Shown: positions 7,142-14,170 of the stretch, in pieces
Layout of the letters: each line of letters begins with the position of its first letter
How positions within the stretch are numbered: position 1 is the first letter of the stretch
Origin: a virus
Virus record (IMG/VR): IMGVR_UViG_3300030233_000054
Coordinates: 1 to 58,481 of that record
Length of the DNA stretch: 58,481 nt
Strand: one strand, 5' to 3'
Notes under the pieces: model-generated
Seen by the model: only the letters and a program-made list of their open reading frames with translations
Told to the model about the DNA's origin: nothing
Databases searched by the model: none
Program-made: the position numbers and the translations under genes

Positions 7142-7993
7142 CTAGCCGAGGTCGGGGACGATGCCGGTGATGACGATTTGCGTGCCGTCGTAGACAAAGA
7201 GGATCAGGTCCACGTCGTCTTCGCCGGTGGAGATATCCACGGTGCCTCCACCACCGAAAGCGGAAACCGCCGGTGAGGCACCGGACGACTGAAGAATCAC
7301 GTCGCGGGCGGTGGAATCTTGGGTGACATAGAGTTGATAGACCTTGCCCACCTGCAGGTTGATCATCGTGAGCGTGACGTCGCCCGTGGCGTCCTCCAGG
7401 TCGATGGGGGCATGGCCGCTGTTGAGCCAGTCAATGTTCGTCGCGGTTACCGGCGAGTTATCAGACACATCGGCCTCGGCAAAGAGGTTGGCCTTGGCAT
7501 CACTCACCGCGCCGTCTTCGATGGCGTCCTCGACAACGTCACCATTGCCGAACGTCACACTCGATGCGCCGGAGAGGTCAACGGCGCCAACCGGATCGAG
7601 CGCCTCCGCCGAATTGATGGCACCAACGATGTCGCCATCTTCCAAATCCAGCTGCGTCCGCATGGCCGCGTAATCCGCCGCGCCGAGCAGGCTCTGTATA
7701 TTCGCGCTTGGAGTGATGGCGCTGTCCGTTAGAAAGACGTGGCCGGTCGCATCGGGAATTGTGACGGTCCTATCTGCGGTCGGATCAGTAACGGTGAGCG
7801 TCGTTTCAAAGTCGTTGGCCGTGGTGCCTTCAAAACGGATGATAACGCCATCCCCAAGGTCGAGGTCGCCCGTCATGGTGCCGCCTCCAGTGGAAAGCGA
7901 CGTGTTGCTCGTCGTCGGGAAGGTTGGTTGCCCGTAAAGGCAAAGTGCCGCAATTGCGGAGATAAACAAAATTGGGAGGAGCGTATTTTTCAT
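7142..7993 (-). CDS. exported tail-fibre-like stalk protein
   Basis: The 283-residue product starts MKNTLLPILFISAIA at 7993, a hydrophobic signal peptide probably cut near LYGQ. Directly after it come blocks found in phage fibre stalks: GGGTMTGDLDLGDG, then TTLTVTDPTADRT and VTIPDATGHVFLTD. The C-terminal third is beta-rich with many Asp and Gly residues. It therefore combines a Sec signal with fibre sequence, like its neighbour 6295-7137 four bases downstream. It could also be a virion protein whose hydrophobic N-terminus serves assembly. Confidence 0.7.
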   Translation of the reverse strand: MKNTLLPILFISAIAALCLYGQPTFPTTSNTSLSTGGGTMTGDLDLGDGVIIRFEGTTANDFETTLTVTDPTADRTVTIPDATGHVFLTDSAITPSANIQSLLGAADYAAMRTQLDLEDGDIVGAINSAEALDPVGAVDLSGASSVTFGNGDVVEDAIEDGAVSDAKANLFAEADVSDNSPVTATNIDWLNSGHAPIDLEDATGDVTLTMINLQVGKVYQLYVTQDSTARDVILQSSGASPAVSAFGGGGTVDISTGEDDVDLILFVYDGTQIVITGIVPDLG

Positions 7994-8000
7994 AGAAAGG

Positions 8001-8291
8001 CTACCAATTGTTAGGGTTTCTACGGATCGTGGTGTACTCAACCGTCACCTGCGAAGTGCTGTCGTCGGTGCGTTTGATGGAGACTTCCTTCGCGTTCTTC
8101 TGGATTGAATAGCCGCGCCCAAGCCCGTTCTCTAAAACATGTTCGGTTGTTCCAGGCGCGATGCGAATATCCAAGCTCTGGCCGCTCCGGTTGTTGATGT
8201 AGACTTCATCGCACACTTCATCAGCAAGGGAGACGAACACCGTCCCGCTGGCGGAAGTCTGAATGGTCTTGAGCTTGGTGGTCGTCTTCAT
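8001..8291 (-). CDS. small beta-rich structural protein
   Basis: The 96-residue product starts MKTTTKLKTIQTSAS and alternates hydrophobic and polar residues (TVFVSLADEV, VYINNRSGQSLDIRI, STSQVTVEYTTI), suggesting a beta sandwich. It lies between two fibre-like genes on the same strand, separated by 3 and 7 bases. A fibre adaptor or head-decoration role is plausible but not shown. Confidence 0.7.
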   Translation of the reverse strand: MKTTTKLKTIQTSASGTVFVSLADEVCDEVYINNRSGQSLDIRIAPGTTEHVLENGLGRGYSIQKNAKEVSIKRTDDSTSQVTVEYTTIRRNPNNW

Positions 8292-8294
8292 GGG

Positions 8295-8729
8295 TTAGGC
8301 TTCTCCTGGGCCAAGGGCGATTTCAGGGTTTCCTTGGGCGTTGTCGTCGATGAAAAGGGTGTGCCATTCGCCGCTGGTCTTGTTCTTGAGTTGCAGGAAA
8401 TCGCCGTCTTCATCGCTCTTGATTCGCAGTGCGCTATCAGCCCCGGCTGTCAAGCTGGCAATCGAAAGGTTGGTGAGGTTTGTTCCGCTGGCGGCGGGTA
8501 AAGTTGCCGGAAACCTGCCGTCAGGAAGCGTTCCGCTCGCCAGATTGCTGGCGTTGAGATCCGAAGACGGCGTGAGCAGGACTTGAATGTTCCCGTCATC
8601 GTCAATAACCCACCGCGCATGCAGTGCCACGCACGGGACTTCGTACGTGTCCACCACCGCCCGCAGCTTTTCGACAACGAAAGTCGTAAGCTTCCGGGCT
8701 TTGTAAAGCGTGTCGAGCAGGTTGGCCAC
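8295..8729 (-). CDS. tail fibre-like protein
   Basis: The 144-residue product starts MANLLDTLYKARKL, forms a helix, then a beta domain, and from about residue 57 has ASNLASGTLPDGRFP and TLPAASGTNLTNL, the repeat style of phage tail-fibre stalks. The final block DFLQLKNKTSGEWHT resembles short receptor-proximal strands. It is one of a run of fibre genes (9297 to 6295) that share one transcript. Confidence 0.75.
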   Translation of the reverse strand: MANLLDTLYKARKLTTFVVEKLRAVVDTYEVPCVALHARWVIDDDGNIQVLLTPSSDLNASNLASGTLPDGRFPATLPAASGTNLTNLSIASLTAGADSALRIKSDEDGDFLQLKNKTSGEWHTLFIDDNAQGNPEIALGPGEA

Positions 8730-8730
8730 A

Positions 8731-9297
8731 TTAGGAGGTCGGGTGCAGGTAGCCCAGGACGATGGCGGTGCCGGTCAGTTCCGTGGCGGTCGCGCCAGTA
8801 ACGTCCAAGGTCAGGGGAGCGGCGCTCGTGCAAAGAACAACGCCCGAGGTTTCCAGAGCAAAGGCGGTATAGGTGTCGGCCACGGGCGAAGTGCCGGTGG
8901 AAAGGTCGGCGGAAATGTCGCCCGTACCGTTGGTAAGTTTGACGGTCGCCCCGCCGCTCACGGTGTCCTCGGTGTCGTACCGGAGGAAGGCGGCAACGAC
9001 ATACAGCTCGTAGCCAGCCGGGGGCGTGTAGATGACGGTTTCGGCGGTCGCCTCCAGGTCCACGGAGGCCGTCGCCTTCAGTGGAAGCTCCAACAGCACG
9101 CGAGCGGCGTCTGCATCGGCGGCGTTGCCCAGCAGACCGCCAAGCGTACTTACTTCCGGATGGGGCGTGCCATCGGCTTTGGCGATGCGGTGAGCGACCG
9201 CCGCTACAACGGTGGGCTCGGTTTCAGTAAATTCTGCGTTCTTCCAAAAGGGCGTGTTCTGGAGCGCCTGGCGTGCTTTCTCGACTAGATTGCTCAT
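8731..9297 (-). CDS. virion protein, first gene of the fibre operon
   Basis: The 188-residue product starts MSNLVEKARQALQNT with a helical N-terminus, then becomes beta-rich and Thr/Ala-rich (GATVKLTNGTGDISA, LTLDVTGATATELTG). It is the first gene after the conserved late motif at 9348-9362, which lies about 50 bases upstream of the start. A ribosome binding site (GAGAAAGG) precedes it. It is probably a fibre or decoration protein; no family is assigned. Confidence 0.7.
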   Translation of the reverse strand: MSNLVEKARQALQNTPFWKNAEFTETEPTVVAAVAHRIAKADGTPHPEVSTLGGLLGNAADADAARVLLELPLKATASVDLEATAETVIYTPPAGYELYVVAAFLRYDTEDTVSGGATVKLTNGTGDISADLSTGTSPVADTYTAFALETSGVVLCTSAAPLTLDVTGATATELTGTAIVLGYLHPTS

Positions 9298-9347
9298 GGT
9301 GGGATGGGTTGCCTTTCTCGATGTGTCTTTACCTTGGGGTGTTATAT

Positions 9348-9362
9348 GTTATTTGTCAATAC
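9348..9362 (-). promoter_or_regulatory. late motif copy 1 (GTATTGACAAATAAC)
   Basis: This exact copy on the minus strand is followed by ATATAACACC. It lies 51 bases ahead of the fibre operon start at 9297, and its TATTGA contains the stop codon of the upstream gene. No TATAAT-like hexamer follows at 16-18 bases. Confidence 0.75.
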
Positions 9363-9679
9363 TGCTCTGAAGGTTTTCCGTAGAGGCTTGGCTTGTCTTC
9401 CTCCCCGTCTTTGTTCGCTTCGGCCTGCTTGCGGAATTTCGACTCCAGATCGGAGAGAACTCCCCGCATAGACCGGCGCTCTTTCCACACGGCGCGGGCC
9501 ACCGGCAGGTCGTGATCCTTGCACTGGCCAACCTGGTCAAGCGCCTCCTCTTCCCGGCCCTGCATCTGCTCCAGGAACCACTGGAAATCCTCGCTGGATT
9601 CCAGCTCCTTGATGACGCCAAGGGCTCGGTGCGCCTCACGGCGTTTCTCTATCCGGCGTTCGTATTCCTCGGGCGTCAT
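9356..9679 (-). CDS. small charged helical protein downstream of portal
   Basis: The 107-residue product starts MTPEEYERRIEKRRE and is almost entirely charged helix with little hydrophobic core. Its start overlaps the portal gene stop as ATGA, so it is made together with the portal. It may be a portal-associated or scaffolding-type factor. No family is recognised. Confidence 0.75.
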   Translation of the reverse strand: MTPEEYERRIEKRREAHRALGVIKELESSEDFQWFLEQMQGREEEALDQVGQCKDHDLPVARAVWKERRSMRGVLSDLESKFRKQAEANKDGEEDKPSLYGKPSEQY

Positions 9680-11910
9680 ACGGCAGGGGGAAGTTGTTCT
9701 TCAACGGCTTGCTCAGGAGGCAAAGCGCCCGCCTCTTCTGGGGGCATTGGCATCTGGATGTCGGAAACCTTCAGTAGACGGTCCTCGGCGTCCTGCACGT
9801 CCAGCGCCTTGAGCCGGTCCACATAGATCTTGCGCTCCCCTTCCAGTGCGTTGGGGTCAATGCCCATCTGAAGGCTCTGCATGACGTTCGCCTTCCACGC
9901 GCTGATGATCTGCGCGGCGGCGTCGTAGTTTTGCAGCACCTTCTGGTTGTGGCGGCGCGTCAGCAACAGCTTGACGTTCATCTCCAGATCAGCCACCTCG
10001 TCGGCCCGGAGCGATCCGGTCTTGCGCACGTCGCCCTCGGTGTACTCAAAGTCCTCCACCGCGTCCATGTACCGGAAGTCCAGGGACACAAGGCCCATCA
10101 GCATTCGCGTCAGGTCGCGCTCGAACACGAAGATGCGGGCCTGCCCAAGGCTCTCCGCCATTTGCAGGTTCGCGTTCACGCCGGTTGCCGTGTCGGAGGA
10201 AGGAAGGTCCACGGCCTGCGCTTGGCTTTCGGAGAGTACGCCCATGTCCAGATTGAGACTCTGCCTCATCATCTCCATTTGATTCACCAGATCGTCCGTG
10301 GGCTCGTAGATCGGTTGCGGCTTAACGACATCATCCATGTTCGTCTGCGAGTCCTTGACCGCCAGCACCTTATTGGAGCCTGGGGATAACTCGTCAGGCG
10401 GGTCCTGAAGGTTGCCCGGCTTCCAAAGCAGAATGCTTCCCGAGGTTGAATTGCGGAAGCACACCAGATTGTAGTCGTACTCGATCTTGTTCTGCTTCGC
10501 CTCGTGCGTCTCGAAGTCCCCCTCCCCGTACCAGACGCCGGGCAACTCGACATGGCGGGTGGGGTAGAAGGGACGTTCGGCGTTCTCGTACATCGCCCCC
10601 ACGTAGTTCCAGTACAGCGGCACGCCGCCCTGGGCTTCCGGCCCGTCGAGGAGCAGCGTCACGAAAACGTCTTCATCGTAGCCGTCCTCGTCCGCGTCGA
10701 AGTGAATGCAGACATCCGCCAGCGTGGCCTTGCGCACGCTGTTCACCGGAAGGTCGCTGCCGCTGTCGGCCTCGTCGTCCATCTCGGGGGCGGGATTAGC
10801 GCTCTCATCATCCGCGCTGATGAAGATTTCCTTCACCTTGTCGTAGATCGCCGTGAAGATGCCCTTGTTCTTCTGCGGCATCATAGTCTTGAGCTGCACC
10901 GGGTCGCGGTGGTAGCGGTTGGCGACTTCAGTCAGGGAAAGCTCGTAGGTGTGGAAAACGATGTCCGCGCTCTGAAGGTCGCGGGCCTTGAGCGGAGCGC
11001 CGAAACTTCCCAGTTCCAGCAGAGAGGCGTGCGCCCCACGGTCGCAGACTGTCCGGCGCTTAACCATCCTGCGTTCGTAGCGCACCGAGCCGAGGTCGCT
11101 CAGAATCTCCGGGCCTTCCTCGGTCATTTCACCCACCTCTACAAGCATGCCATCCATCAAGCCGATGCGGTGATCGTTCTTGGCAACAGCCAGTACGGGG
11201 GGGAGTTGTTCGTCCGCTTCTTCCGGCAAGTCCGCCCGGCGTTCGATCTCCTCAGGATGCGGAATCCAATCGTGCACGGTCACCGGCTCGCCACCGGCCA
11301 TCACCGTCACGCCGTTCTCGTCCACCGCCACGTCCTCGGGAGACTCGTAGCGCTTGACGGTCTGCCCGTGCCAAATTTTGATGACCGCCTCCCCGTGAAT
11401 CCGGCGCATGAGGCTCGCCATCACGCATTCGTCCTTGGTGTTGAGCTGGTCGAACTTATAGCGGGCGCGGTGCTGGATGCGGGCAGCCACGTCATCGTCC
11501 GCCTCGCCCCGTGGCTCCACCTCCATCCACGGCTCCATGCTGAAAATCTGATCGAAGTCGCGGGAGTAGCCGTACTGCACGCCGCGCTTCACATCATTCA
11601 GGGTGAAGTTGCAGAACTGGAAGACGGGCTCCATCTCGCCCTCTTTGGCCGCTTTCTCGCGCCATGCCCAGTCATCCTTGTATTGTTGCCAGTAGCGGTA
11701 GCGCTTCTGCATCCAGCCGCCGTAGCTCTCGGGGCGGATGCTCCAGCCCATCTCTTGACGTACTTCCTGAATGCGCTTAATGCAGCGGTCCTTGAGCAGA
11801 ATCAGCCGGTCGCGGGACATGCCGAGCAACGCGCTCTCGGCCATCGGACCTGAAAGGCTCAGCTTCGGCGGCGCTTCTTCCAGGTTCTCACTGCGGTCAA
11901 ATATGTCCAT
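9676..11910 (-). CDS. portal protein
   Basis: The 744-residue protein fits podoviral portals in size and composition: a long helical N-terminus (LILLKDRCIKRIQEV), a central mixed region with YGEGDFETHEAKQNK and YDYNLVCFRNSTSGS, and a long C-terminal helical part (NQMEMMRQSLNLDMG, VFERDLTRMLMGLV). The portal forms the dodecameric DNA channel at one head vertex and binds terminase and tail. Late motif copy 2 lies only five bases before its ATG. The assignment rests on size, position in the late cluster and helix pattern, not on a catalytic motif. Confidence 0.8.
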   Translation of the reverse strand: MDIFDRSENLEEAPPKLSLSGPMAESALLGMSRDRLILLKDRCIKRIQEVRQEMGWSIRPESYGGWMQKRYRYWQQYKDDWAWREKAAKEGEMEPVFQFCNFTLNDVKRGVQYGYSRDFDQIFSMEPWMEVEPRGEADDDVAARIQHRARYKFDQLNTKDECVMASLMRRIHGEAVIKIWHGQTVKRYESPEDVAVDENGVTVMAGGEPVTVHDWIPHPEEIERRADLPEEADEQLPPVLAVAKNDHRIGLMDGMLVEVGEMTEEGPEILSDLGSVRYERRMVKRRTVCDRGAHASLLELGSFGAPLKARDLQSADIVFHTYELSLTEVANRYHRDPVQLKTMMPQKNKGIFTAIYDKVKEIFISADDESANPAPEMDDEADSGSDLPVNSVRKATLADVCIHFDADEDGYDEDVFVTLLLDGPEAQGGVPLYWNYVGAMYENAERPFYPTRHVELPGVWYGEGDFETHEAKQNKIEYDYNLVCFRNSTSGSILLWKPGNLQDPPDELSPGSNKVLAVKDSQTNMDDVVKPQPIYEPTDDLVNQMEMMRQSLNLDMGVLSESQAQAVDLPSSDTATGVNANLQMAESLGQARIFVFERDLTRMLMGLVSLDFRYMDAVEDFEYTEGDVRKTGSLRADEVADLEMNVKLLLTRRHNQKVLQNYDAAAQIISAWKANVMQSLQMGIDPNALEGERKIYVDRLKALDVQDAEDRLLKVSDIQMPMPPEEAGALPPEQAVEEQLPPAV

Positions 11911-11914
11911 ATGC

Positions 11915-11929
11915 TTTATTTGTCAATAC
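11915..11929 (-). promoter_or_regulatory. late motif copy 2, ahead of portal
   Basis: The copy reads GTATTGACAAATAAA on the minus strand. It ends four bases before the portal ATG at 11910, leaving no room for a sigma-70 -10 box and a leader upstream of the start codon. Confidence 0.7.
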
Positions 11930-11963
11930 CGCATATGGTGCCGCAAGGCAAGGGTGGATTTGG

Positions 11964-12146
11964 CTAGGAGGAAATGGAATGAGAGCCCTGCTCTTTAAAG
12001 GCGCGGAAGCCATCACTAACTCGAAGACGCTCCGGTGACTGTGCCCAAGCTTCTTCCGAGCTTTGCGGACGCCTCTTGGAAATCGCCGCCGCCGTTCGGA
12101 GCTTCACCTCTTCCCACTTGCGGGGGTCTGTTTCGATGTGGGGCAT
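11964..12146 (-). CDS. possible small hypothetical protein
   Basis: The 60-residue frame starts MPHIETDPRKWEEVK and contains AWAQSPERLRVSDGF; the composition is protein-like. It faces the divergent gene at 12191 and lies upstream of the portal. No good ribosome binding site precedes the ATG, so I hold it as possible only. Confidence 0.35.
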   Translation of the reverse strand: MPHIETDPRKWEEVKLRTAAAISKRRPQSSEEAWAQSPERLRVSDGFRAFKEQGSHSISS

Positions 12147-12190
12147 AGAAATGGATTGCGCAGAGACTACATTCCGTCTTGCCTTGTGGC

Positions 12191-12424
12191 ATGGATGACG
12201 GGATTTACGAGCTGGTCTTTATGACGGAGTGCGGGCAAGGACTGGTCGGGGAAATGTACGTATGCGAGAATGTCCCGCACTTGATCCTGGAATGGGAGTA
12301 CGCAGAAGATGGGCAATCTGTGAAGCGGGGATTGGTTCTCGATCCGGCTCATCTCCAGAAGATTTCGGAGAAGCAGTACAATTACACGCAACCCTTGCCT
12401 GTACCTCCTCCGGAAACGTCTTGA
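12191..12424 (+). CDS. hypothetical protein
   Basis: From the ATG at 12191 the product has 77 residues beginning MDDGIYELVFMTECG; a TTG 12 bases upstream is an alternative. Regular beta-strand patterns (GIYELVFM, GLVGEMYV, HLILEWEY) suggest a small folded protein. It is the first gene of the plus-strand block that also holds the regulator and a replication protein. No family is recognised. Confidence 0.65.
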   Translation: MDDGIYELVFMTECGQGLVGEMYVCENVPHLILEWEYAEDGQSVKRGLVLDPAHLQKISEKQYNYTQPLPVPPPETS

Positions 12425-12663
12425 GTAGGCGATGCCATTCCTCGCTGCCAGGCTTTACCCGTCGCATCATGGCTGGTCGTGTCGGCATTACCCAAGTGTA
12501 TCATGGGGCCGGAAGAAAAAAAGTGAATTTTCTTGTTGCATCAATTAGTACCTTGTACTAGTTTCTCACCAAGAAGCGGGCCGGTCGATGCGCTAACATC
12601 TTCCGGCCCTCGGTCAGAACCATTAACCCTTCAGATTAAAATGACCCCAACCATCAGTGTACA
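12425..12663 (+). other. control region upstream of the XRE regulator
   Basis: This gap of about 240 bases contains the promoter-operator at 12533-12561 and a long leader to the regulator start at 12664. Frames through it look like composition artefacts. Confidence 0.45.
12533..12561 (+). promoter_or_regulatory. promoter with overlapping palindromic operator
   Basis: A sigma-70-like pair, TTGTTG at 12533-12538 and TACTAG at 12556-12561, is spaced by 17 bases. A palindrome, TAGTAC-CTT-GTACTA at 12546-12560, covers the spacer and the -10 box. Such overlap fits repression by the regulator encoded just downstream, or by another phage repressor. Pairing and spacing are read directly; function is inferred. 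Confidence 0.55.
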
Positions 12664-12876
12664 ATGCAGCAATTCAGCGAATTCCTCAAGCAAACAAGAA
12701 AACGTTACGGACTTACCCAAGACGAAGCGGCAATCGAATGGGAGATCCCGCTCGACACGCTACGGAGTTGGGAGCAGGGACGGCGAGCACCTAAACCCTA
12801 CGCGGAAAAAGCTCTTAAGGAGATCATCGCGCTCCGCCTTGCTAGCCTTGGCAAAGCGCCTCTGTCGGGAAGCTGA
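12664..12876 (+). CDS. Cro/XRE-type helix-turn-helix regulator
   Basis: The 70-residue protein starts MQQFSEFLKQTRKR. It contains the Cro/C1-type helix-turn-helix YGLTQDEAAIEWEIP followed by recognition helix LDTLRSWEQGRRAP, with the conserved W and E before the basic loop. It is short enough to be a Cro-like protein without a dimerisation tail. It sits directly upstream of a replication initiator gene, as Cro and CII sit before O in lambda-like phages. A palindromic operator lies in its own promoter at 12546-12560. Confidence 0.88.
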   Translation: MQQFSEFLKQTRKRYGLTQDEAAIEWEIPLDTLRSWEQGRRAPKPYAEKALKEIIALRLASLGKAPLSGS

Positions 12877-12949
12877 CGTAGATTACGACCAGTTCCTTTA
12901 TTTGTGCTTACATCATGGAATAGTCGCCTTAACTTCAGTGGATGAATAA
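12848..12949 (+). CDS. possible 33-residue ORF overlapping the regulator end
   Basis: In a second frame, a TTG at 12848 would read MAKRLCREADVDYDQ and then FLYLCLHHGIVALTS, ending three bases before the replication gene. The sequence looks protein-like beyond the regulator stop. It could be a tiny gene, or an extension of the regulator reached by a frameshift. The evidence is weak. Confidence 0.25.
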   Translation: MAKRLCREADVDYDQFLYLCLHHGIVALTSVDE

Positions 12950-12952
12950 CCG

Positions 12953-13915
12953 ATGCGCATACGAACCATCAAACCTGAGTTCTGGCGGCATCCCGTCATG
13001 GGTAGGCTTCCAGACGATGTGAAAACCATGGCGCTCGGCCTACTGAATTACGCCGATGACCATGGGTACTTCGAGGCAGACCCAATGCTTGTCAGGGCGC
13101 AGTTACGACCATTCGACGATGAATCGACGACGACTCAGCGATTGCTCGATGAGTGCTCGCGCGTGGGTTGGATTGAGTTGAAAATGCACGAAAAAAGAGG
13201 CTTGTTAGGTCATGTTGTGAATTTCAGTTCCCATCAAGTTGTTGATCGCGCAAAACCTTCTAAATTAGAAACTTACTGGGTCGACGAACAATCGACGACA
13301 GATCGAAGACTCGTCACTGATCCCTCACCGCTGGAACAAGGGAACAGGGAACAAGGGAACAGGGAAGGGATTGTTAAGGGAAACGATGATGGCGCAGGCA
13401 AGCTGCGCCCAGCGTCACGGAAGAAAGTTCAGCTCGCTGACGCGGACTGGGTGGAGGAGCTGTCCCAAGAGGAGGCCTGCCGGGGAATTGATGTCCCGCG
13501 AGAACTCGCCAAAATGCAGGCTTGGTGCAAGCAGAACGGCAAGCACCCAACCCGGCGTAGATTCACGAACTGGCTCAACCGGGCGGATAGAACGATTCAG
13601 GAAGTGCCCGTAAAGGCCCCTGGCGTTCGTCCTGACGCGCTGAAGAGCGTTCTCACGCACTACCGCTTCCAAAAGATCCTCGACACGCTCAAAAGCGAAA
13701 ATTCGGAAGACGATGAGTTAATCAAGAAATCGTGGTGCCACGTCTATGATTTGGCTTCATCGCTGAACGTGATGGATGAGCTTGTCAAGCACATGAAGGC
13801 CAACATCCCCACGAAACACTTGGACCGCCTGAGACAACTACGATCTGAGATTACGCCAGAGCAAAAAGAAAAATACCTCGACCCGTGCGGGCTTTACAAT
13901 AGGGACCGGAAATGA
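12953..13915 (+). CDS. replication initiator / helicase-loader type protein
   Basis: The 320-residue protein opens MRIRTIKPEFWRHPV, the hallmark of phage winged-helix replication proteins related to DnaD and lambda O, and continues with LGLLNYADDHGYFEA. Residues about 1-110 form the DNA-binding part. A low-complexity linker follows (EQGNREQGNREG), then a helical C-terminal domain, possibly contacting helicase. The linker is encoded by two perfect 15 bp direct repeats (13334-13363), as origin iterons lie inside the O gene of lambda. A second initiator-like gene is at 45730-46686. Confidence 0.8.
   Translation: MRIRTIKPEFWRHPVMGRLPDDVKTMALGLLNYADDHGYFEADPMLVRAQLRPFDDESTTTQRLLDECSRVGWIELKMHEKRGLLGHVVNFSSHQVVDRAKPSKLETYWVDEQSTTDRRLVTDPSPLEQGNREQGNREGIVKGNDDGAGKLRPASRKKVQLADADWVEELSQEEACRGIDVPRELAKMQAWCKQNGKHPTRRRFTNWLNRADRTIQEVPVKAPGVRPDALKSVLTHYRFQKILDTLKSENSEDDELIKKSWCHVYDLASSLNVMDELVKHMKANIPTKHLDRLRQLRSEITPEQKEKYLDPCGLYNRDRK
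13334..13363 (+). repeat. two tandem 15 bp direct repeats, candidate origin iterons
   Basis: GAACAAGGGAACAGG occurs twice back to back without change, and each unit is itself two near-copies of an 8-base element. The repeats are in frame inside the replication initiator gene. Position suggests a possible replication origin, but similar low-complexity linkers occur in this family without origin function. Confidence 0.4.
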
Positions 13916-14145
13916 ACGACTGGATTGAAATTGCGATTAAACGCTATCGAACGAACGCAAAACGGCGCGGCGAGATCGTGGATGAGCCTTCTGCCGAACT
14001 GTGCCTGATCGACTGCAATTTTCTTTTTGTAGTCAATTCTCACCGGCTTCTGGATGTGTATGAGATTCGCGGGGAAAGGATGCGGCGCATCCCGGAGTGC
14101 TATCACCAAGAACTGTACGACCACCACTACCTAGGGAAGGAGTAG
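13912..14145 (+). CDS. hypothetical protein downstream of replication initiator
   Basis: The 77-residue product starts MNDWIEIAIKRYRTN and has a small alpha-beta pattern (LCLIDCNFLFVVN, LLDVYEIRGE). Its ATGA start overlaps the initiator stop, so the two are coupled. No domain is recognised; a replication accessory role is a guess from position. It ends just before the hairpin at 14146-14170. Confidence 0.7.
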   Translation: MNDWIEIAIKRYRTNAKRRGEIVDEPSAELCLIDCNFLFVVNSHRLLDVYEIRGERMRRIPECYHQELYDHHYLGKE

Positions 14146-14170
14146 CCGATAGCTACTCAGTGGCTATCGG
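14146..14170. terminator. hairpin between convergent transcripts
   Basis: CCGATAGC at 14146-14153 pairs perfectly with GCTATCGG at 14163-14170 around a nine-base loop. It lies exactly where the plus-strand replication block and the minus-strand giant gene end, overlapping the last codons of the latter. No T-run follows on either strand, so if it terminates it may need Rho or act as a pause. Confidence 0.55.

Noticed and set aside
10504-11853. Long open frame on the plus strand opposite the portal gene
   Set aside because: It is the antisense shadow of a clear portal gene in GC-rich DNA; composition is His/Val/Leu-rich without domain signals.
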